From positions 1,524,001-1,588,000 of the forward strand of contig NZ_CP041636.1 of assembly GCF_007197755.1 (NCBI RefSeq): a stretch of 64,000 nt of DNA, given 5' to 3'. A program made the translations under genes and the position numbers. This DNA is from Ferrovibrio terrae. GTDB taxonomy: Bacteria > Pseudomonadota > Alphaproteobacteria > Ferrovibrionales > Ferrovibrionaceae. Below are positions 44,548 to 52,456 of this stretch, piece by piece (position 1 is the stretch's first letter; each line of letters begins with the position of its first letter). The notes below the pieces were generated by a model, which saw only the letters and a list, made by a program, of their open reading frames with translations, had not been told where the DNA came from and made no database searches.

Positions 44548-44967
44548 ATGGTAAAGACGATCGAACCCCGTTTCGAGGCTGCCGCCGAGCAGCTCCGGAC
44601 AGCCGGGCTGCGCACGACGCGGCAGCGGCTGGTGCTGGCCGAAATCCTGTTCGGTCAGGGTCATCGTCATGTGACGGCCGAGAGCCTGTTCACCGAGGCC
44701 GCCGAGCGCGGCGCCCGGCTGTCGCTCGCGACCGTTTACAACTGCCTGCACCAGTTCACCGCCGCGGGCCTGCTGCGCATCGTGACGGTGGATGCGGGCC
44801 GCGCCTATTTCGACACGAATCTCTCGCCGCACCATCATTTCTATTACGAGCGCAGCGGCGAATTGCGCGACATCCCGGAGGCGGAAGTCGCCGTCTCGCG
44901 TCTGCCGGCCGCGCCGGCCGGGGCGAAGATCGCCCGCGTCGACGTCATCCTCCGCCTGGAAGACTGA
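44548..44967 (+). CDS. irr: Irr, heme/iron-responsive Fur-family regulator
   Basis: From the ATG at 44548 the protein has 139 residues (an ATG at 44500 would add 16). The N-terminal winged helix has LRTTRQRLVLAEILF and LSLATVYNCLHQFTAAGLL near residues 20-70. The HHH run in LSPHHHFYYE near 95 is the heme-binding motif that separates Irr from Fur; the metal-binding Cys pairs of Fur are missing. In alphaproteobacteria Irr is stable at low iron and represses heme and iron-storage genes. A matching box lies upstream of the rubrerythrin gene some 350 bases downstream. Confidence 0.9.
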   Translation: MVKTIEPRFEAAAEQLRTAGLRTTRQRLVLAEILFGQGHRHVTAESLFTEAAERGARLSLATVYNCLHQFTAAGLLRIVTVDAGRAYFDTNLSPHHHFYYERSGELRDIPEAEVAVSRLPAAPAGAKIARVDVILRLED

Positions 44968-44968
44968 G

Positions 44969-45289
44969 CAATCTTTAAAGCCGGTGCGCGGTCATATCTC
45001 TATCGTGGCAAAGGCGCCGCAGGAGAGTGGCCGGATCGTCATCGAGGTGCTCGACGATGGGCCGGGCGTGAAAGAGACGACGTTGGCCCGTCTGGGCAAG
45101 CCCTTCGTGCAGGACCGCGATTCCTGTACCTCGGATAATTCCGCCACCGGCCTGGGTCTCGCCATCGTGGTGGAGCTGGCCGCCGCCCATCGCGGCAGCG
45201 TCAGTTTCCGCAACCGCCTGGAGGGCGGCTTCTGCGCCGCGCTCGACCTGCCAGCCGCCGTCGCGGCCGCTTCCTCCCAGGCCGCATGA
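44969..45289 (+). pseudogene. Histidine kinase remnant (half of a catalytic domain)
   Basis: The frame that starts inside irr contains, after the irr stop, a strand VRGHISIVAKAP, then VIEVLDDGPGV (G1 box), LARLGKPFVQ (F-box region) and GLGLAIVVELAAAHRGSV (G2 box), ending in LPAA. These are the C-terminal half of a PleC/DivJ-like HATPase. The dimerisation helices, phospho-acceptor His and N-box are missing, and no RBS or start fits. It is almost surely the leftover of a kinase gene cut by a deletion next to irr. Confidence 0.7.
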
Positions 45290-45315
45290 CGTGCTATCTG
45301 CGAGCCATTCTCAGA

Positions 45316-45365
45316 TTTAGAACTATTCCAAACAACCTTGACTGATCGTCGCGCGGGTTCATAAT
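45316..45365 (+). promoter_or_regulatory. Irr-box-like palindrome and sigma-70 promoter of the rubrerythrin operon
   Basis: TTTAGAA-CTA-TTCCAAA (45316-45332) is a palindrome with one mismatch, close to the iron control element described for Irr (TTTAGAA...TTCTAAA type). It ends five bases before a -35 TTGACT (45338-45343), which is paired with -10 CATAAT (45360-45365) at 16 bases. Irr binding here would touch RNA polymerase directly. The target assignment is inferred. Confidence 0.6.
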
Positions 45366-45507
45366 CCCCGCGTTCCGAATCTCTGTCCCGCTGCTCCCCC
45401 CGTCCTTAATCAGATACCGGGCAGTTGGGGGGGCAGGGCGGGACGATCCGTTGCGGGGCTCCCCATGGCCCGCGCAGCGGCAAGCGACAGCCAAGGAGGA
45501 CCACACT

Positions 45508-45927
45508 ATGGCCGCACTCAAAGGTACCAAGACCCACGGCAATCTGAAGGATGCCTTCGCCGGCGAGAGCCAGGCGAACCGCCGCTATCTCTACTTCGCC
45601 CAGAAGGCCGATGTGGAAGGCTACAACGACGTCGCTGCCGTGTTCCGCTCGACGGCGGAAGGCGAGACCGGCCATGCCCATGGCCATCTCGAATTCATGG
45701 CCGAAGTGGGCGATCCGGCCACCGATCTGCCGATCGGCCCGACCGCGTCGAACCTGAAGGCCGCCGTCGCCGGCGAGACCCACGAGTACACCGACATGTA
45801 TCCCGGCATGGCGAAGACCGCCCGCGAGGAAGGCTTCGACGAGATCGCCGAATGGTTCGAGACGCTGGCCAAGGCTGAAAAGAGCCATGCCGGCCGTTTC
45901 CAGAAGGCCCTCGACACGCTGGGCTGA
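45508..45927 (+). CDS. Rubrerythrin-family diiron protein without rubredoxin domain
   Basis: The ATG at 45508 follows AAGGAGGA and gives 139 residues. It is a four-helix ferritin-like protein: [15 protein letters not shown] (first Glu), [15 protein letters not shown] (E-x-x-H), [15 protein letters not shown] and [15 protein letters not shown] (second E-x-x-H) supply the diiron ligands. The usual C-terminal rubredoxin Fe(Cys)4 domain is missing, so electrons must come from a partner, perhaps the Fe-S protein downstream. It probably reduces peroxide. It is the first gene of a conserved trio with that Fe-S protein and DUF3501. Confidence 0.92.
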   Translation: MAALKGTKTHGNLKDAFAGESQANRRYLYFAQKADVEGYNDVAAVFRSTAEGETGHAHGHLEFMAEVGDPATDLPIGPTASNLKAAVAGETHEYTDMYPGMAKTAREEGFDEIAEWFETLAKAEKSHAGRFQKALDTLG

Positions 45928-45952
45928 GTTCCCTGTACCGGTGACGTAAACG

Positions 45953-45990
45953 ATCCGCGGGGCGCGTGCCCCACACGGCGCCCCGCGGAT
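45953..45990 (+). other. Strong hairpin between rubrerythrin and the Fe-S protein gene
   Basis: ATCCGCGGGGCGC and GCGCCCCGCGGAT form a perfect 13-base-pair stem with a 12-base loop. No T-run follows, so it is not a classical terminator. It may protect the rubrerythrin mRNA end or cause partial termination, making rubrerythrin more abundant than its partners. Confidence 0.75.
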
Positions 45991-46025
45991 GACCAGCACG
46001 TTTAAGCACCCGTTAGGGGACGACC

Positions 46026-47390
46026 ATGCGCGAAGGCAGCCTGGACGCGCCAACCCGGCATCCGCTGGATTGGAACAATCCTGATTTCTATGATCTGGAA
46101 AAGCTCGACGCCGAAATGCGGCGCGTGCTCGACATCTGTCACGGCTGCCGCCGCTGCTTCAATCTCTGCGACTCATTTCCGCGCCTGTTCGACCTGGTCG
46201 ATGCTTCGCCGACCGGCGAGCTGGATGAAGTCGATTCCAAGGATTTCAAGCCGATCGTAGACGCCTGCACGCTCTGCGACCTGTGCTACATGACCAAGTG
46301 CCCCTATGTGCCGCCGCACGAGTTCAATCTCGATTTCCCGCATCTGATGCTGCGCTACCGCGCGGCCGAGCGGCATCACGGCCACAAGGACGCCATTGGC
46401 GACCAGCTCTCGCAGACCGATCGCAACGGCAAGCTGGCCGGACTGGTTGCGCCGATCGCCAACTGGGCCTCGGAGCGCGGCAACGCGCTGACGCGGCCGG
46501 TGATGGAAGCGGTGATGGATGTCCATCGCGACGCCGAGCTGCCGAAATTCAATTCAAAGACGCTGGTGGCGCGCGCCAAATCCGAGCCTTCCGCTGTGAA
46601 CCGTGCAGCGCCCGCGTTCGGCAAGCGCAAGGCGGCGATCTATGCCACCTGCTTCGGCAACTACAACAATCCCGATATCGGCATCGCCGCCCAGAAGATC
46701 TTGGCGCATAACGGCGTCGAGCTGCGCGTGGAATATCCCGGCTGCTGCGGCATGCCGCGGCTGGAACAGGGCGATATCGCAGACGTGGCGAAAAAGGCGC
46801 GAGTGGTGGCGGAAGCCTTCTCGCCGCTGATCGACCAGGGCTATGACATCGTGGCGCTGGTGCCGAGCTGCGCGCTGATGCTGAAATTCGAATGGCCGCT
46901 GATTTTGCCGAATGATCCGCTGGTGAAGAAGCTGGCGCAGGCGACCTTCGATATCTCGGAATACATCGTCGACATCGCGAAGAAAGACGGCCTCGCGCCA
47001 GGGCTGAAACCGCTCGAAGGCGGCGTCACGCTGCATCTCGCCTGCCATGCCCGCGCGCAGAATATGGGCGCGAAAGCCACCGAGATGATGAAGCTGATTC
47101 CTGACATGAAGCAGGGCGAAAGCCTTGCCGTGATCGAACGCTGCGCCGGCCATGGCGGCAGCTGGGGCGTGCGGAAAGAGTTCTTCGAGGTCGGCATGAA
47201 GGTCGGCAAGCCGGTCATGCGCGCCGCCGTGAAGGAAAACAAGGCGCATATCGCGTCCGAATGTCCGCTGGCCGGACTCCATATCCGCCAGGGCATGGAA
47301 CGTGAGGGCAAGGATAAAGACGGCTTTGTCCTGCCGCCCAAGGCCGAGCATCCGGTCGAGCTGTTCGCCAAGGCTTACGGATTGCTGTAA
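46026..47390 (+). CDS. GlpC/HdrD-like Fe-S oxidoreductase of the rubrerythrin cluster
   Basis: The protein has 454 residues. Two [4Fe-4S] motifs lie near the N-terminus: CHGCRRCFNLC near residue 39 and CTLCDLCYMTKCP near 82. The C-terminal half has the Cys-rich CCG-type domains: YPGCCGMPRLEQGD near 240, VPSCALMLKFEWP near 280, LACHARAQNMG near 340 and ERCAGHGGSWG near 375, where the canonical second CCG reads CAG. It looks like a soluble electron carrier. Because it always follows a rubrerythrin in such clusters, it probably feeds electrons to that diiron protein, but this is not shown for this family here. Confidence 0.88.
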   Translation: MREGSLDAPTRHPLDWNNPDFYDLEKLDAEMRRVLDICHGCRRCFNLCDSFPRLFDLVDASPTGELDEVDSKDFKPIVDACTLCDLCYMTKCPYVPPHEFNLDFPHLMLRYRAAERHHGHKDAIGDQLSQTDRNGKLAGLVAPIANWASERGNALTRPVMEAVMDVHRDAELPKFNSKTLVARAKSEPSAVNRAAPAFGKRKAAIYATCFGNYNNPDIGIAAQKILAHNGVELRVEYPGCCGMPRLEQGDIADVAKKARVVAEAFSPLIDQGYDIVALVPSCALMLKFEWPLILPNDPLVKKLAQATFDISEYIVDIAKKDGLAPGLKPLEGGVTLHLACHARAQNMGAKATEMMKLIPDMKQGESLAVIERCAGHGGSWGVRKEFFEVGMKVGKPVMRAAVKENKAHIASECPLAGLHIRQGMEREGKDKDGFVLPPKAEHPVELFAKAYGLL

Positions 47391-47435
47391 AGCATTTCCG
47401 GTGACGGAGGGGCATCCGGCACACAGGAGAGCGTC

Positions 47436-48026
47436 ATGAGTTTGAAGACCACCATCACCCGCGCCGACATTCTGTCGATGGACGAGTTCATCAAGGTACG
47501 CAAGGACAAGCGTAGCGAGATCGTCGCCATCAAGAAAAACCGCCGTGTCGGCGTCGGTCCGTTCTGCACCTTCTATTTCGAGAATTACGCCACCATGTGG
47601 TGGCAGATTCACGAGATGCTGTTCATCGAGAAGGGTGGGGAGGAGCAGATCAAGGACGAACTGCATGCCTATGCGCCGCTGATCCCCAAGGGCAGCGAAC
47701 TGGTCTGCACCTTCATGATCGAGGTCGACGATCCGGTGCGACGTCCGGCCGTACTGGGGCAGCTGACCAATGTCGACCAGATGGTGGTGCTGGAATTCGG
47801 CAGCCATAAGGTGAAGTCGGTGCCCGAGGATGACGCCGAGCGCAACCGCGAGGACGGCAAGACCTCCTCGGTGCATTTCCTGCGTTTTCCCTTCACGGCC
47901 GAGCAGGTGGCTGCCTTCAAGGTCGCCGGCACGCGCGTGCTGCTGGCCGTCGAGCATCCCAATTACGGCCATATTGCCGTGATGCCGGAAACGGTGCGCG
48001 AAAGCCTGGCCGGGGATTTCGCCTAG
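47436..48026 (+). CDS. DUF3501 family protein
   Basis: This 196-residue protein is recognised by its N-terminal ITRADILSMDEFIKVRKDKR, the FENYATMWWQIHEMLFIEKGG block near residue 48 (key WWQIHEML) and a C-terminal EHPNYGHIAVM. No cofactor motif or membrane segment is visible. It is the third member of the rubrerythrin and Fe-S trio, 45 bases after the Fe-S gene, and has no established function. A chaperone or accessory role for the redox pair is possible. GGAG lies upstream of the ATG. Confidence 0.88.
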   Translation: MSLKTTITRADILSMDEFIKVRKDKRSEIVAIKKNRRVGVGPFCTFYFENYATMWWQIHEMLFIEKGGEEQIKDELHAYAPLIPKGSELVCTFMIEVDDPVRRPAVLGQLTNVDQMVVLEFGSHKVKSVPEDDAERNREDGKTSSVHFLRFPFTAEQVAAFKVAGTRVLLAVEHPNYGHIAVMPETVRESLAGDFA

Positions 48027-48103
48027 ATACGCCTTTTCTCCCCGGATCAAAGCGCGGCGCTGTGGGTTACACGCAGGCGCTTTACGATCCGGAGGAGAGA
48101 CAT

Positions 48104-48535
48104 ATGCGGCTTCATCGCGGCCGGCTGATCGACCATGTGCAACTGGTGGTGAAAGACCTTGCCACCGCGCGGCGGTTCTACGAGGCCGCCTTCGAGGCGC
48201 TCGGCCTCAAAGTCGAGGGCGAAGGTCCCGGTTTCTTTTTCTGCGACGAGTTCTTCGTCAGCAGCCCTGAGGCGCACGAGGATTTCCACCTCACCGGCCG
48301 TGCTCACCTGGCGTTCCAGGCCCAGGACCAGACCATGGTGCACCGGTTTCACGCCGCCGTGCTGGCGGCCGGCGGCAAGGACAATGGCGCGCCGGGCTTC
48401 CGCGACAAATATCATCCCGGCTATTACGCCGCCTTTGCCATCGATCCCGATGGCAACAATATCGAGGCAGTGTTCCATGGCCTGGCCACCCGCTCGGCCC
48501 CCAGCATCGTGATCGTGCCGCATCCCAAGGCGTAA
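48104..48535 (+). CDS. VOC family protein (glyoxalase/dioxygenase superfamily)
   Basis: The ATG at 48104, right after GGAGGAGAGACAT, gives 143 residues with one pair of betaalphabetabetabeta modules. The possible metal ligands are His in LIDHVQLVV near residue 11, His in GRAHLAFQA near 65 and Glu in GNNIEAVFHG near 125. This resembles small glyoxalase-like proteins; the reaction is unknown. It follows DUF3501 with a 77-base gap and may or may not be in the same transcript. Confidence 0.85.
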   Translation: MRLHRGRLIDHVQLVVKDLATARRFYEAAFEALGLKVEGEGPGFFFCDEFFVSSPEAHEDFHLTGRAHLAFQAQDQTMVHRFHAAVLAAGGKDNGAPGFRDKYHPGYYAAFAIDPDGNNIEAVFHGLATRSAPSIVIVPHPKA

Positions 48536-48670
48536 TTACTGGGCTTAGATATCTGGGCCAGTCCCGCGTAGTCTGGTGGTGCGGGCGCCGGCTTTCGACC
48601 TTGGCCAATATTGTACGGCCTGGGCTGGAGCCATATGCTGGTGTCGGCCTCAGCGACCCGAGGTGGACCC

Positions 48671-49087
48671 ATGACGCCCCATTCCTACGTCCTTCTCACC
48701 ACCATCCTGCTGCTCTTCCCGCTGGGCTACCTGTTCCTGGCCTGTCCGGCATTTTTGCTGGTGCGGCTCAGTATCCCCAAGGTGTCGGTGCTGCTGCGCG
48801 CAATGTTCCGCGGCTATTTCTGGATGCTGCTGATTGTCAGTCCGCTGGCGATGCTGGCTTATGCGGTGGCCGGCAAGCTGGGCCCGGCCTTCGGCATGGG
48901 CGTGCTGACGACGGCTGCGTTCTTTGCGCATCGCTGGTTCCTGCGCAATTTCGACATCGCCCTGCAGGCCCGCGATTCCGGCGATGCCGGCGCGGTGCGG
49001 AAGCTGCGCCGCCTGCATGTCTCGGCCATGCTGGTCAACTCCGTGGTGCTCGCCGGCGTGATCCTCGGCATCCCCTACATCATCTGA
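48671..49087 (+). CDS. Small integral membrane protein of unknown function
   Basis: The ATG at 48671 gives 138 residues with four hydrophobic segments (about 7-29, 48-68, 70-86 and 114-134) and a charged loop (ALQARDSGDAGAVRKLRRLH) before the last. I recognise no family. An ATG at 48635 would add a non-hydrophobic leader. It ends 65 bases before the flavin-fold gene. Confidence 0.7.
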   Translation: MTPHSYVLLTTILLLFPLGYLFLACPAFLLVRLSIPKVSVLLRAMFRGYFWMLLIVSPLAMLAYAVAGKLGPAFGMGVLTTAAFFAHRWFLRNFDIALQARDSGDAGAVRKLRRLHVSAMLVNSVVLAGVILGIPYII

Positions 49088-49151
49088 CGCTTCCTGCATC
49101 GCGCATCGCCGGTATACTGGGCCGGTGATATCCTGGCGCCCGGAGCCGGCC

Positions 49152-49760
49152 ATGACCGTTCTCGACACCGAAGCTTCCTTACGCGACTGCTACGACCAGC
49201 CCAACGAGATGGTGCAGAAGAAAATCCTGCACCGGCTGGATAAACATGCGCGCGCCTTCATTGCGCTGTCGCCCTTCGCGGTGCTGGCGACGCATGGCCC
49301 GGACGGCAGCGATGCTTCGCCGCGCGGCGATGCGCCGGGCTTTGTGCGTGTCGAGGATGACACGACCCTGCTGCTGCCGGACCGGCGCGGCAACAACCTG
49401 ATCGATTCACTTCGCAATGTCGTGGCGTCGCCCGATGTCGGGCTGCTTTTTATGGTACCGGGCATCAACGAAACGCTGCGCGTCAACGGCACGGCAAGGG
49501 TGATCACCGATGCGGCACGGCTGCAGCCGATGAGCGCGCAGGGCAAGGTGCCGGCCTCGGCGCTGGAGATCAGCGTGCGCGAAGTCTATTTCCATTGCGG
49601 CAAGGCGATGATCCGTTCGGATCTGTGGAATGCCGAGAAGCATGTGCCGCGTTCCAGTTTCCCCACGCTGGGCCGCGTGATCGCCGATCAGGTCGCCGGC
49701 GTGGATGCCGAGGCGGCGGACGTCAATCTGGCGGAGAGTTACAAGAGCCGGCTCTATTAG
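49152..49760 (+). CDS. Pyridoxamine 5'-phosphate oxidase-like FMN protein (MSMEG_1061 type)
   Basis: From the ATG at 49152 the protein has 202 residues. The split-barrel flavin fold shows FVLATHGPDG-type (AVLATHGPDGSDASPRGD) near residue 42, LLLPDRRGNNLIDSLRNV near 75, VGLLFMVPGINETLRVNG near 95 and YFHCGKAMIRSDLW near 145. This matches the branch that lacks a known substrate and may bind FMN or F420. Its stop codon overlaps the stop of the convergent globin gene (TTAG). Confidence 0.88.
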   Translation: MTVLDTEASLRDCYDQPNEMVQKKILHRLDKHARAFIALSPFAVLATHGPDGSDASPRGDAPGFVRVEDDTTLLLPDRRGNNLIDSLRNVVASPDVGLLFMVPGINETLRVNGTARVITDAARLQPMSAQGKVPASALEISVREVYFHCGKAMIRSDLWNAEKHVPRSSFPTLGRVIADQVAGVDAEAADVNLAESYKSRLY

Positions 49761-50266
49761 GCCGGTTCGCTTTTTACCGGCCCGAGCCAGTCGGGCATCT
49801 CGCCACGGTTGAAGCGGATGCCGTGCACGAAGGACTGCGCGATCTTTTCGGCACGGTTGACGAACAGGGCCGCCGCCTGCGGCGGGCAGACCTCGGCGGC
49901 GGTGGCACGGAACAGTTCGAGCCAGCGGTCAAAATGCGGCTGGTCCAGTCGCGGCATGCCCTGTTCGCCGCGCCTGGCGTCCAGGATCAGATGCGCCGCC
50001 ATCGGCCGGCCGGAATAACGCCCGGTCATCAGCACCACCGACGACCAGAAATCCACCATGTTGGCCAGATGCCTGTCCCAGCGGTCTTCGATGGCGCCAT
50101 TGAAGATCGGGCCGAGCACCTCGTCCTCGCGGATGCGGGCATAGAAGCCATGCACCATCCTGTGCACCATCGCCTCGTCGATGCCGACCTGCGCGCCGGG
50201 CGCAAGGGCGGCGCGGCGGGCCTGGCGTTCGGCGAGCGTGCTGTCGGTTTCGTCCTGGTGGGCCAT
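49757..50266 (-). CDS. Group III truncated hemoglobin
   Basis: The protein has 169 residues. The truncated globin core runs from about 30 to 150: VHRMVHGFYARIREDEVLGPIF, then NMVDFWSSVVLMTGRYSGRP and HLILDARRGEQGMPRLDQPHFDRW (only key parts given: WSSVVL, GRPMAAH, FDRWLELF), which fits the group III (Ctb-like) pattern, with the proximal His probably in RPMAAHL. Such globins bind oxygen or NO. It is convergent with the flavin-fold gene, sharing stop-codon bases; no FNR or NnrR box is seen upstream. Confidence 0.88.
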   Translation of the reverse strand: MAHQDETDSTLAERQARRAALAPGAQVGIDEAMVHRMVHGFYARIREDEVLGPIFNGAIEDRWDRHLANMVDFWSSVVLMTGRYSGRPMAAHLILDARRGEQGMPRLDQPHFDRWLELFRATAAEVCPPQAAALFVNRAEKIAQSFVHGIRFNRGEMPDWLGPVKSEPA

Positions 50267-50335
50267 CGGAGCGATGATAGGACGGCCCGGGGCGATGCAT
50301 AGGGGGAGCTGCCGGGCCGCGACCGGTTGCCGCAG

Positions 50336-50998
50336 TCAGTCGAACACTTCGGCGGGATACAGGCCCCAGAGATAACTGCGCGGCATCCAGCCTTTGGTAC
50401 CGGCGATCTCCACCTGGCACCACATCGCATCGGGGCATTTGCGCAGGCGCGCCTGCACGCCGGTTTCGGCGGTCAGCAGCACGTCCGTATCCGCGTCCGG
50501 TTTGCGATACAGGGATCGCATGCCGCCTTCGACCACGGCATAGCGTTTGCCCGAGGTCAGGTTCTTGTGTACCCAGGTCTCGGTGCCGTCATGGTCGCGG
50601 ATGCGGCGCCAGTATTCGTACTCGGCCACCACTTCCACCGGCAGGCCACGACGCTGGTACTGCCAGGCGATCGGGTAGCGCGAGCCCGGGCCGGTGCGCG
50701 CATTCACCTTCTCGGCGGCGAGGCTGACGAAGCGTGGCAGTGGCAGGCCGGAATCGATGCCCTTCTCGGGCAGGTCGGCCGGTTGCGTGCTGGCCTGCAG
50801 CGCGGGCGTGGTGGCGATGACGGGCAGAGCTGCCGGCATGACGGTGGCGGGCGCGGTCACAGGCACAGCGCCCGGACTGGCGGAAACCGGGGTCGGCTTC
50901 TGGGCCGGCGTCGGCGTCTTCGCCTGGGCCAGCGCTGGCCACGGGGCGAACGACGGGACGAGCAGAGCGGCCAGAACGAAGGCGAAGCGCGACAACAT
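50336..50998 (-). CDS. Exported SH3-like domain protein
   Basis: This 220-residue protein starts with a signal peptide (MLSRFAFVLAALLVPSFAPW, cleavage after ALA-QA). A Pro/Ala/Thr-rich linker (25-85) precedes two bacterial SH3-like repeats: VNARTGPGSRYPIAWQYQ near 99 and VQARLRKCPDAMWCQVEIAG near 185, ending WMPRSYLWGLYP. It is of the kind annotated as alphaproteobacterial SH3_4 proteins, presumed to bind the cell wall. It stands alone on the minus strand. Confidence 0.88.
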   Translation of the reverse strand: MLSRFAFVLAALLVPSFAPWPALAQAKTPTPAQKPTPVSASPGAVPVTAPATVMPAALPVIATTPALQASTQPADLPEKGIDSGLPLPRFVSLAAEKVNARTGPGSRYPIAWQYQRRGLPVEVVAEYEYWRRIRDHDGTETWVHKNLTSGKRYAVVEGGMRSLYRKPDADTDVLLTAETGVQARLRKCPDAMWCQVEIAGTKGWMPRSYLWGLYPAEVFD

Positions 50999-51108
50999 GA
51001 AAGCGGTGACTAGCCCAGAACTGGCAAAGGAAGGGTTAAGACCGAATCGGAACTCAGCAGGCGGATGGTAGCAGGGGCGAGTCAGGCTGCAAGCAAATGA
51101 TACGCCCC

Positions 51109-51915
51109 TCAGGTCTGGGCGGGCGCCACCACGAAGCCGTCGCCATCACGATAGATCGCCAGTGTCACGGCCTCCATCGGCAGCTGCATGTCGCGCCGGC
51201 CGGACTTCAGCATTGCCTCGGTCGACCAGGCCTCTTCCGGCAGTCCGAGCGCCGTGGTCAGTTCGATGCCAGGATCGGGCCAGCTGGGACAGATGGCGGC
51301 AAAGGCGTCGTTGAAGAAGGTGAGTTCGCCATGTGCGTTCAGCAGCGCCAGCGGATCGGGGACAGCCTGCATCGCTGCCTCGCAGCGCTCGGCCAGGCTG
51401 CGGCTGACATCCAGGTCCTGGCGCAGCGCGCGGACGGTGATGGCGGTGAGCGCCAGCTTGGCCAGCTGCGCCAGCCTGCCACGTTCGCCGTCATCGAAGC
51501 TGCTGCGTGGTTCCGGGCCCAGAATGCAGACTGTGCCGATGGTATAGCCGCTCGGCAGCATGATGGGCGCGCCGGCATAAAAGCGGATGAAGGGCGGTCC
51601 GGTCACCAGCGGATTGTCATGAAAACGCTCATCCTGGCTGGCGTCCAGAATGACGAAGACATCTTCCTGCAGGATGGCATGGCCGCAAAAGGATACCGAG
51701 CGGGGTGTTTCGAACGCTTCAAGGCCGATGCGGGCCTTGAACCACTGGCGTTCGGCATCGACCAGGGTGACCAGACAGGTCGGTATGTCGAACAGCGTCT
51801 GGCCGATCTGCACGATGGCGTCGAAATCCGGTTCGGCGATGGTATCCAGCAGAGGCAGGGCATGCAGGGCCGCGAGGCGGAACGGCTCGTCGCCGGGTTT
51901 GCGTGGCGGGATCAT
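51109..51915 (-). CDS. GAF and PAS-like sensor protein without output domain
   Basis: The protein has 268 residues. An N-terminal GAF domain (residues 15-165: ALPLLDTIAEPDFDAIVQI, FCGHAILQEDVFVI, FYAGAPIMLPSGYTIGTVCI) is followed by a PAS-like segment (AMQAVPDPLALLNAHGELTFFN near 180). There is no kinase, GGDEF or DNA-binding output, so it probably acts by contact with another protein. It is coupled to the PAS protein gene upstream by an ATGA overlap. Confidence 0.85.
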   Translation of the reverse strand: MIPPRKPGDEPFRLAALHALPLLDTIAEPDFDAIVQIGQTLFDIPTCLVTLVDAERQWFKARIGLEAFETPRSVSFCGHAILQEDVFVILDASQDERFHDNPLVTGPPFIRFYAGAPIMLPSGYTIGTVCILGPEPRSSFDDGERGRLAQLAKLALTAITVRALRQDLDVSRSLAERCEAAMQAVPDPLALLNAHGELTFFNDAFAAICPSWPDPGIELTTALGLPEEAWSTEAMLKSGRRDMQLPMEAVTLAIYRDGDGFVVAPAQT

Positions 51916-52379
51916 TTGAAAGCCCTTTTCCAGTCGATGCCGGCGAGGTCATAGATGGTATGGATGATACGGACGTGCAGCCTGGCATCGCAGAACGGCA
52001 GCATCAGCATCTCGAAATCCGGGGCGCCGTGGCTGCCGCGGTTGCGCCGCACTTCCGGCTGCCGGGCGGTGACGATGCGATGATAAGGCGCCGTCACGGC
52101 CGCGCGCGTCACCGGCGAGCGCAGTTCGGCAAAGCGCATGCCCGGCTTGCAGTCGGGGATGATGTTGGTCAGGTGCAGGCCGATATGCTTGAACACCGGG
52201 CCGCCCTCGGCCGGCAGCAGTACGGCGGCGGAACTGGCACTGGACTCTTCGACCGTCTCGACGCTGGCGAAGGCGTTGTAGTCGGTGACGCTCGGCATCA
52301 GAAAGTTGCCGCGATAATGAATCCAGTCCTGGTGCAGCTGGCGCAGTTTCGGCGAGAGGATGTCGATCCAGTTGATCAT
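51912..52379 (-). CDS. PAS-fold protein (PAS_5 type)
   Basis: This 155-residue protein matches the single-domain PAS_5 family common in alphaproteobacteria: IDILSPKLRQLHQDWIHYRGNF-type start (key HQDWIHYRGN), LMPSVTDYNAF, and GMRFAELRSPV near 82, then FEMLMLPFCDA near 125. No output domain is present. Its stop overlaps the start of the GAF/PAS gene, so the pair is made together. Confidence 0.85.
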   Translation of the reverse strand: MINWIDILSPKLRQLHQDWIHYRGNFLMPSVTDYNAFASVETVEESSASSAAVLLPAEGGPVFKHIGLHLTNIIPDCKPGMRFAELRSPVTRAAVTAPYHRIVTARQPEVRRNRGSHGAPDFEMLMLPFCDARLHVRIIHTIYDLAGIDWKRAFK

Positions 52380-52456
52380 CTGACCCGTGGTGAGACTCGG
52401 ACTGACGGGAGTTTAGCGCGACGGAGTCCCTCGGCAAGCCCAGGTTTCCCGGAGGT

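Noticed and set aside
48536-48670. Inverted repeat ACTGG...CCAGT after the VOC gene as terminator
   Set aside because: Only five pairs, a loop with no T-run; too weak to call.
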